Notes: generated by a model not told the origin, from the sequence alone. 64,000 nucleotides of DNA from Paractinoplanes bogorensis (GCF_018829635.1 NZ_JAHKKG010000012.1:124001-188000); one strand, 5' to 3'. Counted from the first letter of the stretch, positions 40,570 to 49,649 are shown. Program-made: numbers and translations.

Positions 40570-41003
40570 TGCGGATCGAGCGGTTCCGCTGGTGGCACAT
40601 CGCCGACGTCGTGCCGGTCGAGGAGGATCTCTTCGGCTCCGAGCGGTGGACACCCGCGATGTTCTGGAACGAGCTGGCCCAGCGCAACTTCTACGTCGTC
40701 GCGCTCGACGGTGACGAGCTGCTCGGCTACGCGGGTCTGAACACGTACCCGGACGAGGCGTGGGTGCAGAACATCGCCGTACGCCGGTCGGGTCAGCGCC
40801 GCGGCACCGGGCGGGCGCTGCTCGAGGCACTGCTCGGTGAGGTTGCCCGGCTCGGGATCAAGCAGACCCTGCTCGAGGTCGCGGTGGACAACGAGCCCGC
40901 CCAGCGCCTCTACGCGACGTACGACTTCGAGCCCGTCGGTCTCCGGCGTGGCTACTACCAACCGAGCAACACGGACGCCCTGGTGATGATGCGCAATGGC
41001 TGA
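40569..41003 (+). CDS. rimI: Ribosomal-protein-alanine N-acetyltransferase-like GNAT
   Basis: GNAT-fold N-acetyltransferase of 144 residues. The acetyl-CoA loop is VRRSGQRRGTGRALLEALL, followed by LEVAVDNEPAQRLYATYDFEPVG, with the tail GYYQPSNTDALVMMR. In E. coli RimI acetylates S18; in Mycobacterium it is broader. Gene order tsaB-rimI-tsaD is conserved across Actinobacteria. The start shares the last base of tsaB and the end overlaps tsaD by 8 nt. Confidence 0.94.
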   Translation: MRIERFRWWHIADVVPVEEDLFGSERWTPAMFWNELAQRNFYVVALDGDELLGYAGLNTYPDEAWVQNIAVRRSGQRRGTGRALLEALLGEVARLGIKQTLLEVAVDNEPAQRLYATYDFEPVGLRRGYYQPSNTDALVMMRNG

Positions 41004-42048
41004 CGAGCCCCTGGTCCTCGGGATCGAGACCTCCTGCGACGAGACCGGCATCGGCATCGTCCGCGGGCACACGCTGCTGGCCGACGCGCTGGCGTCCAGT
41101 GTGGACCAGCACGCCCGCTTCGGCGGGGTGGTGCCCGAGGTGGCCAGCCGGGCCCATCTCGAGGCGCTGGTGCCGACCATGCAGCGGGCCCTCGACGAGG
41201 CCGGGGTGAAACTGGCCGACATCGACGCGATCGCCGTGACCAGCGGGCCCGGGCTGGCCGGGGCGTTGCTGGTCGGGGTGGCGGCGGCCAAGGGGTACGC
41301 GCTGGCCGCCGAGAAGCCGATCTACGGCGTCAACCACCTGGCCGCACACGTGGCGGTCGACACGCTGGAGCACGGCCCGCTGCCCGAACCGGCGATCGCC
41401 ATGCTCGTCTCCGGTGGACACTCGTCGTTGCTGCTGGTGGACGACCTGACCAACGGGGTGACGCCGCTCGGGGCGACGATCGACGACGCCGCCGGGGAGG
41501 CCTTCGACAAGGTGGCCCGGCTGCTCGGGCTCGGATTCCCGGGCGGGCCGGTGATCGACCGTACGGCCAAGGAAGGTAATCCCGCCTCGATCGCCTTCCC
41601 GCGGGGACTCACCGCGCCCAAGGATCTCGCGGCCCACCGGTTCGACTTCTCCTTCTCGGGTCTCAAGACGGCCGTCGCCCGCTGGGTCGAGGCCCGCGAA
41701 CGCGCCGGCGAACCGGTGCCGATCCCCGACGTCTCGGCGTCCTTCCAAGAGGCGGTGTGCGACGTGCTCACGGCCAAGGCGATCGAGGCGTGCCGTACGC
41801 ACGGAGTGTCCACCCTGGTCATCGGGGGCGGCGTCGCGGCCAACTCCCGGCTGCGCGTGCTGGCCGAGGAACGCGCGGCCAAGCACGGCATCGAGGTGCG
41901 CGTCCCCCGGCCCTCGCTCTGCACCGACAACGGCGCCATGGTCGCGGCCCTCGGTTCCCGGCTGGTCGCGGCCGGCGTCGCGCCGAGTCGTCTCGATCTG
42001 CCTGCCGATTCCGCGATGCCATTGACCTCGGTCAGTGTGGCGGGGTAG
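40996..42048 (+). CDS. tsaD: tRNA threonylcarbamoyladenosine transferase TsaD
   Basis: Catalytic subunit for t6A37, transferring the threonylcarbamoyl group to tRNA. The 350-residue product begins MADEPLVLGIETSCDETGIG. Metal-binding His residues lie in GVNHLAAHVAV, and ASKHA nucleotide loops are LVSGGHSSLLLV and VIGGGVAANSRLR. SFSGLKTAV is also standard. Overlap with rimI implies coupled translation. Confidence 0.98.
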   Translation: MADEPLVLGIETSCDETGIGIVRGHTLLADALASSVDQHARFGGVVPEVASRAHLEALVPTMQRALDEAGVKLADIDAIAVTSGPGLAGALLVGVAAAKGYALAAEKPIYGVNHLAAHVAVDTLEHGPLPEPAIAMLVSGGHSSLLLVDDLTNGVTPLGATIDDAAGEAFDKVARLLGLGFPGGPVIDRTAKEGNPASIAFPRGLTAPKDLAAHRFDFSFSGLKTAVARWVEARERAGEPVPIPDVSASFQEAVCDVLTAKAIEACRTHGVSTLVIGGGVAANSRLRVLAEERAAKHGIEVRVPRPSLCTDNGAMVAALGSRLVAAGVAPSRLDLPADSAMPLTSVSVAG

Positions 42049-42057
42049 GAAGCGAAC

Positions 42058-42312
42058 ATGATCGCGCGGATGTGGGAGATACGCGCCTCGGTCAACGGCT
42101 TCGACGAGCTGCTGACCTGGGTCTGCGACGTGGCCGTGCCGCGCGTCGAGGTGCTGCCGCAGCACGTGTCGAGCGACGTCTTCTCGTCCACCGACAACCG
42201 CATCGTGGTCATCTCGAAGTGGCGGCACAGCCCGGAGAGCCTGCCCGCGCCGCCGCCCAACCTGATCGCCCGCGCGCCGCACGTCTGGGACTTCACGCCG
42301 GTCGATCGGTAA
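42058..42312 (+). CDS. Small hypothetical protein after tsaD
   Basis: An 84-residue protein of no named family (MIARMWEIRASVNGFDELLT onward). The alternation of beta and alpha segments and the RIVVISKWRHSPESLPAPPP stretch are vaguely like antibiotic-biosynthesis-monooxygenase-type ferredoxin folds; this is a weak resemblance. It follows tsaD by 9 nt on the same strand and probably shares its transcript. The codon bias is like that of its neighbours, so I think it is real. Confidence 0.72.
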   Translation: MIARMWEIRASVNGFDELLTWVCDVAVPRVEVLPQHVSSDVFSSTDNRIVVISKWRHSPESLPAPPPNLIARAPHVWDFTPVDR

Positions 42313-42357
42313 ACCCGTCGCGGGTTGTCGTACCCCGCCCGTAACGTCGGGGCCGCG

Positions 42358-44049
42358 ATGAGAACCTATCCCGACCCCGATCCCGGCATCCCCGACCACC
42401 GCTCCCCGATCGCCTATCTGCGGTGGGTGGTCCGGCGCCACTGGCGATCGGTCTACGCGGCGATCGGGTTCGCGATCCTCTGGATGCTCTGCCAGGCGTT
42501 CGTGCCCGCGATCGTGGGCAAGGCGATCGACGCTGCCACCGACGGCGACCGGTCCGGCCTGCTGACCTGGAGCCTGGTGCTGCTCGCGGCCGGGCTGGGC
42601 CAGGCCGTGTTCGGCATCTGCCGCCACCGGTTCGCGGTCACCAACTTCATCGGCGGCATGTTCGCCACCGTGCAGGTCGCGGTGCGGCACGCCGGGCGGC
42701 TCGGGTCGGCCCTGTCCCGCCGGCTCGGTGCGGGTGAGGTCGTCGCGATCGGCACGTCCGACATCCGCCAGATCGGCAGCGCCGTCGACATCACCGCCCG
42801 CGGCACCAGTTCGCTGCTCGCCGTGGTCGTGGTCAGCATCATCCTGCTCACCACCTCGGTGCCGCTCGGCCTCGTGGTGGTGTTCGGCGTGCCGCTGCTG
42901 ATGGGGATCGTCAGCCTGCTCATCCGTCCGCTGCACCACCGTCAGCAGGCCTCGCGCGAGCAACAGGGCCGGCTCACCGGGCGCGCGGCCGACCTGGTGG
43001 GCGGTCTGCGGGTGCTGCGCGGCATCGGCGGCGAGGCGGTGATGGGCGAGCGCTACCGGGCCGAGTCGCAGCTGCTGCGCGCGGCCGGCGTCCGCACGGC
43101 CCGGGTCGAGGCGTTGCTCGAGGCGGCCCAGGTGCTGCTGCCGGGCATCTTCCTGGTGCTGGTCACGTGGCTGGGCGCCCGGTTCGCGCTCGACGGGCAC
43201 ATCACCGTGGGTCAGCTGGTCTCCTTCTACGCGTACGCCGCCTTCCTGGTCACGCCGTTACGGCAGCTGACCGAGGCGATCGACAAGCTGACCCGCGGCC
43301 ACGTCTCGGCCCGCCGCGTGGTGGCCATGCTGCGCACGACGACCGACCTGCCCGACCCGGCCGACCCGGTGGCGCCCGAACGGTTCGCCGGCGAGCTGGC
43401 CGACCCCGCCTCCGGGGTGACCGCGCGGCCCGGCGAGATCACCGCGATCGTCGCCACGGTGCCGGCCGAGGCCGCCGCCGTCGCCGACCGGCTGGGCCGC
43501 TACGCCGAGGGCGCCACCGTCGACGGCCTGCCGCTCGACGCGTTCGCGCTGGCCACCGTGCGGTCGCGGGTGCTGGTCGCCGACAACGACGCCCGGTTGT
43601 TCACCGGGCCGATGCGGTCCGATCTCGACCCCGGCGACAGCGGCCGGCTGCCCGCGGCGTTGCACACGGCGGCCGCCACCGACATCGTCGAGGCCCTGCC
43701 CGACGGGCTCGACAGTGAGGTCGCCGAGCGCGGGCGCACCTTCTCGGGCGGCCAGCAGCAGCGGTTGCGGCTGGTGCGGGCGCTCGTCGCCGACCCCGAC
43801 GCGCTGATCCTGGTCGAGCCGACCAGCGCGGTCGACGCCCACACCGAGGCGCGCATCGCCGATCGGCTGCTGACCGCGCGCGCCGGGCGCACCACGGTGA
43901 TCGTCACGTCGAGCCCGCTGGTGCTCGACCGCACCGACCGGGTGCTCTTCGTCGAGCGCGGCCGCGTGGTCGCCGACGGCACCCACCACGAGCTGCTGAC
44001 CAGTTCACCCGGCTATGCGCGCACGGTGCTGCGAGAGGACGAGTCGTGA
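42358..44049 (+). CDS. ABC exporter half with degenerate nucleotide-binding domain
   Basis: N-terminal exporter membrane domain (about six TM helices, for example AIGFAILWMLCQAFVPAIVG) plus a C-terminal NBD, 563 residues. The Walker A site is lost: the expected GxxGxGKS region reads AIVATVPAEAAAVADRLG. Walker B has Val for Asp (LILVEPTSAVD) and the H-loop His is replaced (VIVTSSPLVLD). The signature FSGGQQQR is intact. It can therefore serve only as the signature-donating half of a heterodimer with the next gene, which it overlaps by 4 nt. TTG 42325 is an alternative start. The substrate is unknown. Confidence 0.92.
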   Translation: MRTYPDPDPGIPDHRSPIAYLRWVVRRHWRSVYAAIGFAILWMLCQAFVPAIVGKAIDAATDGDRSGLLTWSLVLLAAGLGQAVFGICRHRFAVTNFIGGMFATVQVAVRHAGRLGSALSRRLGAGEVVAIGTSDIRQIGSAVDITARGTSSLLAVVVVSIILLTTSVPLGLVVVFGVPLLMGIVSLLIRPLHHRQQASREQQGRLTGRAADLVGGLRVLRGIGGEAVMGERYRAESQLLRAAGVRTARVEALLEAAQVLLPGIFLVLVTWLGARFALDGHITVGQLVSFYAYAAFLVTPLRQLTEAIDKLTRGHVSARRVVAMLRTTTDLPDPADPVAPERFAGELADPASGVTARPGEITAIVATVPAEAAAVADRLGRYAEGATVDGLPLDAFALATVRSRVLVADNDARLFTGPMRSDLDPGDSGRLPAALHTAAATDIVEALPDGLDSEVAERGRTFSGGQQQRLRLVRALVADPDALILVEPTSAVDAHTEARIADRLLTARAGRTTVIVTSSPLVLDRTDRVLFVERGRVVADGTHHELLTSSPGYARTVLREDES

Positions 44050-45803
44050 GCAACCTGCTGCCCGTGGCCGACACGACACAGGTGCGCCGCTATGCCCGCG
44101 ACCTGTTCCGGCGCTATCCGCGCGCGCTCACCATCACCCTGACGCTGCACGTGGTGGCCGCGATCGCCGGGCTGGTCGGTCCCCGGCTGCTGGGTGACCT
44201 GGTCGAGGCGATCCAGCAGGGCCGGGGGGCCGGCGTGGTCGACCGGCTCGCGGCGCTGATCGCCGGGTTCGTCGTGGTGCAGGCGGTTCTGGTCCGCTTC
44301 GCCTACGTGGCCTCGGCCCGGCTCGGTGAGCAGGTGCTGGCCCGGCTGCGCGAAGAGTTCGTCGACCGGGTACTCGCACTGCCGCTGTCCACGGTGGAGC
44401 GGGCCGGCTCGGGTGACCTGCTCACCCGCACCACCCGCGACGTCGACGCGCTGTCGCGGTGCGTCCGGTTCGCCGTGCCCGAGACGATGATCGCGCTGAT
44501 CACGGTGGGTCTGGTGGTCGGCGCGCTGGCCCTCACCGGGCCGCTGCTGGCCCTGCCGCTGTTCGTCGCCGTGCCGATCATCGTGGTCGGCACCCGGTGG
44601 TATCTGCGCCGCGCCCCCGCGGGATATCTGCGGCAGAACGCGATGTATTCGACGGTCACCGACGGGCTCGCCGAGACCGTCGAGGGCGCCCGCACGGTCG
44701 ACGCGCTGCACCGCCGCCGGCAACGGATCGAGCGTTCCGACGCCGACCTGAGCCAGTCGTGGGCGGCCGAGAAATACACCCTCTTCCTCCGTACGGTGTG
44801 GTTCCCGCTGATCGAGGTGAGCTATGTGCTGCCGGTGGTGGCCACACTGCTCGCCGGCGGTTGGCTCTATCTGCACGGCACGGTGTCGCTGGGTCAGCTG
44901 ACGGCCGCGGTGATCTATGTGCAGCTGCTGATCGACCCGCTCGACCGGCTGCTCGGCTGGCTCGACGAGGTGCAGATCGGGGCCGCCTCCCTGGCCCGGC
45001 TGCTGGGCGTGGCGGCCGACGACGAGCCCGACCGGTCCGGCCCCGAACCGGACGGCTCCCGCATCGAGGTGCGTGACCTGCGGTTCTCCTATGTGACCGG
45101 CCGCGAGGTGCTGCACGGCCTCGACCTGACTCTGGAGCCGGGGGAGAGGCTGGCCGTCGTCGGGCCGTCCGGTGCGGGCAAGTCGACGCTGGGCCGGTTG
45201 CTGGCCGGCGTGCACGAGCCGACCGGCGGCACGATCCGGGTGGGCGGGGTGTCGCTGCACGACCTGCCGCTCGACCGGCTGCGGACCGAGGTGGCGCTGG
45301 TGACGCAGGAGCATCACGTCTTCATCGGCACCGTGCGCGACAACATCGCGATGGTGCGGCCCGGCGCCGAGGTCGATGCCGCGCTGGCCGCCGTGCACGC
45401 GCTGGAGTGGGTCCGGGCGTTGCCCCAGGGGCTCGACACGGTCGTCGGCGAGGGCGGTCATCCGCTGACGGCGGCCCAGGCGCAGCAGCTGGCGCTGGCC
45501 CGGCTGGTGCTGGCCGACCCGCACACGCTGGTGCTCGACGAGGCGACGTCACTGCTCGACCCGCGGGCGGCGCGCGACCTGGAACGGTCGCTGGCGGCCG
45601 TCCTGCACGGGCGCACGGTGGTGGCGATCGCGCACCGGCTGTTCTCGGCCCACGACGCCGACCGCGTGGCCGTGGTCGAAGACGGGCGGATCACCGAGCT
45701 GGGCTCGCACGACGAACTGGTCGCGGCCGACGGGCCGTACGCGGCTCTGTGGCGCTCGTGGCACGGCGAGCGGGACCGTGGCGACGAGTCGGTCAGGATC
45801 TGA
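44046..45803 (+). CDS. ABC exporter half with intact Walker motifs, degenerate signature
   Basis: Partner of the previous gene, 585 residues, membrane domain then NBD. Walker A GPSGAGKSTLGRLLAG, Walker B LVLDEATSLLD and H-loop VVAIAHRLFSAHD are intact. The signature expected as LSGGQ is instead LTAAQAQQ. Combined with its partner's intact FSGGQ this gives one consensus ATP site and one dead site, the asymmetric layout known from heterodimeric exporters such as TM287/288 and BmrCD. The start overlaps the partner's stop. Confidence 0.93.
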   Translation: MSNLLPVADTTQVRRYARDLFRRYPRALTITLTLHVVAAIAGLVGPRLLGDLVEAIQQGRGAGVVDRLAALIAGFVVVQAVLVRFAYVASARLGEQVLARLREEFVDRVLALPLSTVERAGSGDLLTRTTRDVDALSRCVRFAVPETMIALITVGLVVGALALTGPLLALPLFVAVPIIVVGTRWYLRRAPAGYLRQNAMYSTVTDGLAETVEGARTVDALHRRRQRIERSDADLSQSWAAEKYTLFLRTVWFPLIEVSYVLPVVATLLAGGWLYLHGTVSLGQLTAAVIYVQLLIDPLDRLLGWLDEVQIGAASLARLLGVAADDEPDRSGPEPDGSRIEVRDLRFSYVTGREVLHGLDLTLEPGERLAVVGPSGAGKSTLGRLLAGVHEPTGGTIRVGGVSLHDLPLDRLRTEVALVTQEHHVFIGTVRDNIAMVRPGAEVDAALAAVHALEWVRALPQGLDTVVGEGGHPLTAAQAQQLALARLVLADPHTLVLDEATSLLDPRAARDLERSLAAVLHGRTVVAIAHRLFSAHDADRVAVVEDGRITELGSHDELVAADGPYAALWRSWHGERDRGDESVRI

Positions 45804-46086
45804 GGGCGATGAAGAAGCCCAGCAGGATCAGCACGACGGCGGCGATGGCGAAGAGGACCAGCAGGTCGCGGCTCGGCTCCTCGGCCACCGCGGCGACCGC
45901 GCCGGCCGGCTGGGCGTCGGCCGGGAGGTCCTGCACGACGGCGGCCAGTTCGTCGAGGGTGCGGGCGCTGTGGGCCGTGCGGGCCCGCTCGGCGAACTCG
46001 TCGAGCGTGAGGCGGCCGGCGCCCGCGTGCTGCTCGAGCGCGGCCACGGTGCGCTCGCGGTCCTCGTCGGAGGCACGGATTTCCAC
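45793..46086 (-). CDS. Small DUF1707 membrane protein
   Basis: A 97-residue protein: DUF1707 at residues 1-55 (MEIRASDEDRERTVAALEQH, RLTLDEFAERA) and one C-terminal TM helix (LVLFAIAAVVLILLGFFIAL). It is the third DUF1707 gene in the window and the simplest in architecture. It overlaps the convergent ABC exporter gene by 11 nt. Function unknown. Confidence 0.85.
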   Translation of the reverse strand: MEIRASDEDRERTVAALEQHAGAGRLTLDEFAERARTAHSARTLDELAAVVQDLPADAQPAGAVAAVAEEPSRDLLVLFAIAAVVLILLGFFIALRS

Positions 46087-46158
46087 GGCCGCACTCTACC
46101 GCCGCCACGCCACGATGGCCTGAACAGACCGGTCTGTTTCAGCGCTTGAGGTCATGCA

Positions 46159-46190
46159 AAAGGGCGCGCCCCGCGTGGAGCGCGCCCTTT
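46159..46190 (-). terminator. Terminator downstream of groEL
   Basis: Stem of 11 bp, AAAGGGCGCGC/GCGCGCCCTTT (46159-46169/46180-46190) with a 10-nt loop. Read on the minus strand it ends in a T-run, the correct side for groEL. Confidence 0.85.
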
Positions 46191-46207
46191 CGAGGTGAAG
46201 CAGTGGA

Positions 46208-47857
46208 TCAGAAGCCGGGGCCGTGCTGGTGGCCGTGGCCACCGTGGCTGTGCCCGTGACCGCCACCGGCGGCGGGCTCGGCCTCGGCCGGCTTGTCGAC
46301 CACGAGGCTTTCCGTGGTCAGCAGCAGACCGGCGATCGAGACGGCGTTGGAGACCGCGTTGCGGGTCACCTTGACCGGGTCGATGATGCCGGCCGCGGCC
46401 AGGTCGACGTACTCGTCGGTGGCCGCGTTGAGGCCGTGGCCCCAGCCCAGCTCGGCCACCTTGCCCACCACGACGTAACCGTCGTGACCGGCGTTCTGCG
46501 CGATCCAGCGCAGCGGCTCCACCAGCGCCTTGCGGACGATGGAGACGCCGATGGCCTCCTCGCCGGTCAGGCCGAGGCCGCTGTCGAGCTCGGTGGCCAC
46601 CTGCGCCAGCGCGGCGCCGCCACCCGGGACGGTGCCTTCTTCGACCGCTGCCTTGGTCGCCGCGATGGCGTCCTCGATGCGGTGCTTGCGCTCCTTCATC
46701 TCGACCTCGGTGGCCGCGCCGACCTTGATCACCGCGATGCCGCCGGACAGCTTCGCGAGGCGCTCCTGGAGCTTCTCGCGGTCCCAGTCGGAGTCCGACG
46801 CCTCGATCTCCTTGCGGATCTGCGAGACCCGGTCGGCGACCTCGGCGGACTTGCCGCCGCCGTCGACGATCGTGGTGTTCTCCTTGTCGACCACGACGCG
46901 CCGGGCGGTGCCCAGCATGTCGAGGGTGACCTGGTCGAGCTTGTAGCCGAGCTCGGGGGCGATCAGCTCGCCGCCGGTCGCGATCGACAGGTCCTGCAGC
47001 ATCGCCTTGCGGCGGTCGCCGAAGCCGGGCGCCTTGACGGCGACGACCTTCAGCGTCTTGCGCAGCGCGTTGACCACCAGCGTGGACAGGGCCTGGCCCT
47101 CGACGTCCTCCGCGATGATCAGCAGCGGCTTGCTCGACTGCAGAACCTTCTCCAGCAGCGGGAGCATCTCTTCGATGCTGGAGATCTTCTGAGTCGTGAT
47201 CAGGATGTGCGCGTCTTCGAGGACGGACTCCTGCGACTCGGCGTCGGTCACGAAGTTGGGCGAGATGAAGCCCTTGTCGAACTGCAGACCCTCGGTGACG
47301 TCGAGCTCGGTCAGCATCGCCGAGCCCTCCTCGACGGTGATGACGCCGTCGCGGCCGACCCGGTCCATCGCCTCGGCGATCAGCTCGCCGATGGTGGCGT
47401 CCTGAGCCGAGATGGTGGCCACGTTGGCGATCGCCTTGTGGTCGGCGACCTCGACGGCCTTGGCCAGCAGGGCCTTGGAGACGACCTCGGAGGCCTGGTC
47501 CATGCCGCGCTTGAGGCCGATCGGGTTGGCACCCGCGGTCACGTTGCGCAGACCCTCGCGCACGAGCGCCTGGGCCAGCACGGTCGCAGTGGTGGTCCCG
47601 TCGCCGGCGACGTCGTTGGTCTTGGTCGCCACCTCCTTGACCAGCTGGGCGCCGAGGTTCTGGTACGGGTCGGTGAGCTCGATCTCCTTGGCGATGGTGA
47701 CGCCGTCGTTGGTGATCGTGGGCGCGCCGAACTTCTTGTCCAGGACGACGTTGCGGCCGCGCGGGCCGAGGGTGACCTTGACCGTGTCGGCGAGCGAGTT
47801 GACGCCGTGCTCCAGCAGGTGGCGGGCGTCGTCAGAGAAGCTGAGAATCTTCGCCAT
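46208..47857 (-). CDS. groL: Chaperonin GroEL with histidine-rich C-terminus (GroEL1 type)
   Basis: 60-kDa chaperonin subunit, 549 residues from MAKILSFSDDARHLLEHGVN. ATP-site motifs GPRGRNVVL, NDGVTIAKEIEL and DVAGDGTTTATVLAQ are present, with VEEGTVPGGGAAL and GINxAT-type GLNAATDEYVDL. The tail is rich in Gly and His (GGGHGHSHGGHGHQHGPGF) instead of the Gly-Met repeats. That tail marks the GroEL1 class that sits in a groES operon in Actinobacteria, while a Gly-Met GroEL2 is usually encoded elsewhere. The start at ATG 47857 is preferred over 47872. Confidence 0.97.
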   Translation of the reverse strand: MAKILSFSDDARHLLEHGVNSLADTVKVTLGPRGRNVVLDKKFGAPTITNDGVTIAKEIELTDPYQNLGAQLVKEVATKTNDVAGDGTTTATVLAQALVREGLRNVTAGANPIGLKRGMDQASEVVSKALLAKAVEVADHKAIANVATISAQDATIGELIAEAMDRVGRDGVITVEEGSAMLTELDVTEGLQFDKGFISPNFVTDAESQESVLEDAHILITTQKISSIEEMLPLLEKVLQSSKPLLIIAEDVEGQALSTLVVNALRKTLKVVAVKAPGFGDRRKAMLQDLSIATGGELIAPELGYKLDQVTLDMLGTARRVVVDKENTTIVDGGGKSAEVADRVSQIRKEIEASDSDWDREKLQERLAKLSGGIAVIKVGAATEVEMKERKHRIEDAIAATKAAVEEGTVPGGGAALAQVATELDSGLGLTGEEAIGVSIVRKALVEPLRWIAQNAGHDGYVVVGKVAELGWGHGLNAATDEYVDLAAAGIIDPVKVTRNAVSNAVSIAGLLLTTESLVVDKPAEAEPAAGGGHGHSHGGHGHQHGPGF

Positions 47858-47928
47858 ATTTGGTCCCTTCACGCACCAACGCCCTGGCCCGTCAGCAACG
47901 GGCCAGGGCGATCAGCACTGTCAGTAGG

Positions 47929-48237
47929 TCACTTCTCGATGACCGCGAGGACGTCGCGGGCGGAGAGCACCAGGTACTCCTCGCCGGCGTACTTGACCTC
48001 GGTGCCGCCGTACTTCGAGTAGAGGACCGTCTCGCCGACCTGGACGTCAACCGGGATGCGGTTGCCCTTGTCGTCGATGCGGCCGGGGCCGACAGCGAGG
48101 ACGGTGCCCTCCTGCGGCTTCTCCTTGGCGGTGTCGGGGATCACGATGCCGGAAGCGGTCGTGGTCTCAGCCTCGTTCGCCTGGACCACGATGCGGTCCT
48201 CGAGCGGCTTGATCGCAACCTTGGTCGCGGTAGTCAC
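47929..48237 (-). CDS. groS: Co-chaperonin GroES
   Basis: 10-kDa lid of the GroEL cavity, 102 residues. KVAIKPLEDRIVVQANEAET, the mobile loop TTTASGIVIPDTAKEKPQEG and GETVLYSKYGGTEVKYAGEEYLVL are standard. GTG 48237 is chosen because GGAGGG lies about 8 nt upstream; ATG 48243 is too close to that site. It is followed by groEL after 71 nt and preceded by two CIRCE operators. Confidence 0.97.
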   Translation of the reverse strand: MTTATKVAIKPLEDRIVVQANEAETTTASGIVIPDTAKEKPQEGTVLAVGPGRIDDKGNRIPVDVQVGETVLYSKYGGTEVKYAGEEYLVLSARDVLAVIEK

Positions 48238-48371
48238 GGGCATACCCTCCTGGGTACAGGTTTGCCGACCAGAGGACCTGGTCGGGCTCATGCCTCATGC
48301 CACCGGGCGGGGCCGTCGTCGCGGGTGCCGGTCCGCCTGGTGCCAAGCAGCGGGCCCGGATGGGCTCACGG

Positions 48372-48398
48372 CTGGCACCCTCATGTTGAGAGTGCTAA
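48372..48398 (-). promoter_or_regulatory. CIRCE operator 1 (HrcA site)
   Basis: CTGGCACCC-N9-GAGTGCTAA (48372-48380, 48390-48398) matches the CIRCE consensus TTAGCACTC-N9-GAGTGCTAA with a perfect right arm. It lies ~135 nt upstream of groES. HrcA repression is established for such sites in Actinobacteria. Confidence 0.85.
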
Positions 48399-48416
48399 TC
48401 GGAGATTAGGCCGGAA

Positions 48417-48443
48417 CTAGCACTCCGTCAACCAGAGTGCCAA
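48417..48443 (-). promoter_or_regulatory. CIRCE operator 2 (HrcA site)
   Basis: CTAGCACTC-N9-GAGTGCCAA (48417-48425, 48435-48443) is a near-perfect CIRCE, 18 nt from the first. Double CIRCE elements precede groES in Streptomyces. Its edge is only 27 nt from the GTG of the divergent methyltransferase gene, which may therefore also feel HrcA. Confidence 0.9.
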
Positions 48444-48470
48444 CCAAAGTGAGCCTGTGACAATGCCTGC

Positions 48471-49628
48471 GTGACTGCCTTTCTCCGTACGCCCGAAGGG
48501 GTGACCGCCCTGGCCCTGGCCAGCGAGATCACCAGCGGCGATCCGCTCGCCGCGGCCTCGGCAATGCGGGCCCGCGGGGTGCCGCCCGAACTGGCCGCGG
48601 CCGCGCTCACGCAGGTCGATCTGCGACGCCGCGCGGCCTCGAAGTTCGGTGCCGACGCGGCCTCGATGTTCTTCACCCGGGCCGGTCTCGAGCAGGCGAC
48701 CCGGGCGGTGGTGGCCAACCGGCGCGCGGCCCGGCTCGTCGCGGCGGGTGTCACCACACTGGCCGATCTCGGCTGCGGGCTCGGGTCCGAGGCGATCGCC
48801 GCCGCCCGGGCCGGGATCGAGGTGTACGCCGTCGACTCCGACCCGGCCACGGCTGAGATCGCCGCGGCCAACGTGACGGCCCTGGGTCTCGACCACCGGG
48901 TCACCGTCCGGTGCGAGGACGCCACCGCCGTACGGGTGGAGGACTTCGACGCCGTCTTCGCCGACCCGGCGCGACGGCGGGCCGGGCGCGGCCGCGTGTT
49001 CGACCCGAACTCCTATTCGCCGCCGTGGGACTTCGTGGCCGGGCTGGCCGAGCGGGTTCCCCGGACGGTGCTCAAGCTCGCCCCCGGCATCGATCACGCG
49101 CTGCTGCCGCCGGGTGCCGAGGGGGAGTGGGTGAGCGTCGACGGCGATCTGGTCGAGGCGGCGTTCTGGTGCGGTCCGCTGGCCGAGGTGCCCCGCCGCG
49201 CGACGCTGCTGCCCGGGGCTGCGCAACTGACCGGAAGCGGCGACCGGAAAGCGCTGGTGGGCGGGGTGGGGGCCTATCTCTACGACCCCGGGCCGGCCGT
49301 GGTGCGGTCACATCTGGTGGCCGAGTTCGCCGAGACCGTGGACGGGCGGCTGGCCGACCCCGACATCGCGTACGTCTACACGGATGAGCCGCACGTGACC
49401 CCGTACGGGAAAAGGGTCGAGATCACCGATGTGCTGGGGTTCTCGCTCAAGCGGTTGCGGGCGCTGCTGCGCGAGCGGGGTGTCGGGCGGCTCGAGATCC
49501 GCAAGCGCGGCTCGGCCCTGGAACCCGATCAGTTGCGGCGCGACCTCAAGCTCTCCGGTCCCGAGGCGGCCTCGCTCGTGCTGACCCGGGTGGCGGGCGC
49601 GCCGACGGTGATCCTGGGTAGGCCGTAA
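48471..49628 (+). CDS. Class I SAM-dependent methyltransferase with THUMP-like C-terminus
   Basis: A 385-residue protein. Residues ~60-260 form a Rossmann methyltransferase: FFTRAGLEQATRAVVANRRA, motif I LADLGCGLGSEAIAAA, VYAVDSDPATAEIA and a catalytic-type AVFADPARRRAGRGRVFDPN. The C-terminal ~110 residues (YVYTDEPHVTPYGKRVEITD, GRLEIRKRGSALEPDQLRRDLKL) match the THUMP-like domain found fused to these enzymes in Actinobacteria. RNA methylation is likely but the target is unknown. It is divergent from groES. Confidence 0.85.
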   Translation: MTAFLRTPEGVTALALASEITSGDPLAAASAMRARGVPPELAAAALTQVDLRRRAASKFGADAASMFFTRAGLEQATRAVVANRRAARLVAAGVTTLADLGCGLGSEAIAAARAGIEVYAVDSDPATAEIAAANVTALGLDHRVTVRCEDATAVRVEDFDAVFADPARRRAGRGRVFDPNSYSPPWDFVAGLAERVPRTVLKLAPGIDHALLPPGAEGEWVSVDGDLVEAAFWCGPLAEVPRRATLLPGAAQLTGSGDRKALVGGVGAYLYDPGPAVVRSHLVAEFAETVDGRLADPDIAYVYTDEPHVTPYGKRVEITDVLGFSLKRLRALLRERGVGRLEIRKRGSALEPDQLRRDLKLSGPEAASLVLTRVAGAPTVILGRP

Positions 49629-49649
49629 AGCCGGAGTAGCGTGCGCCGC

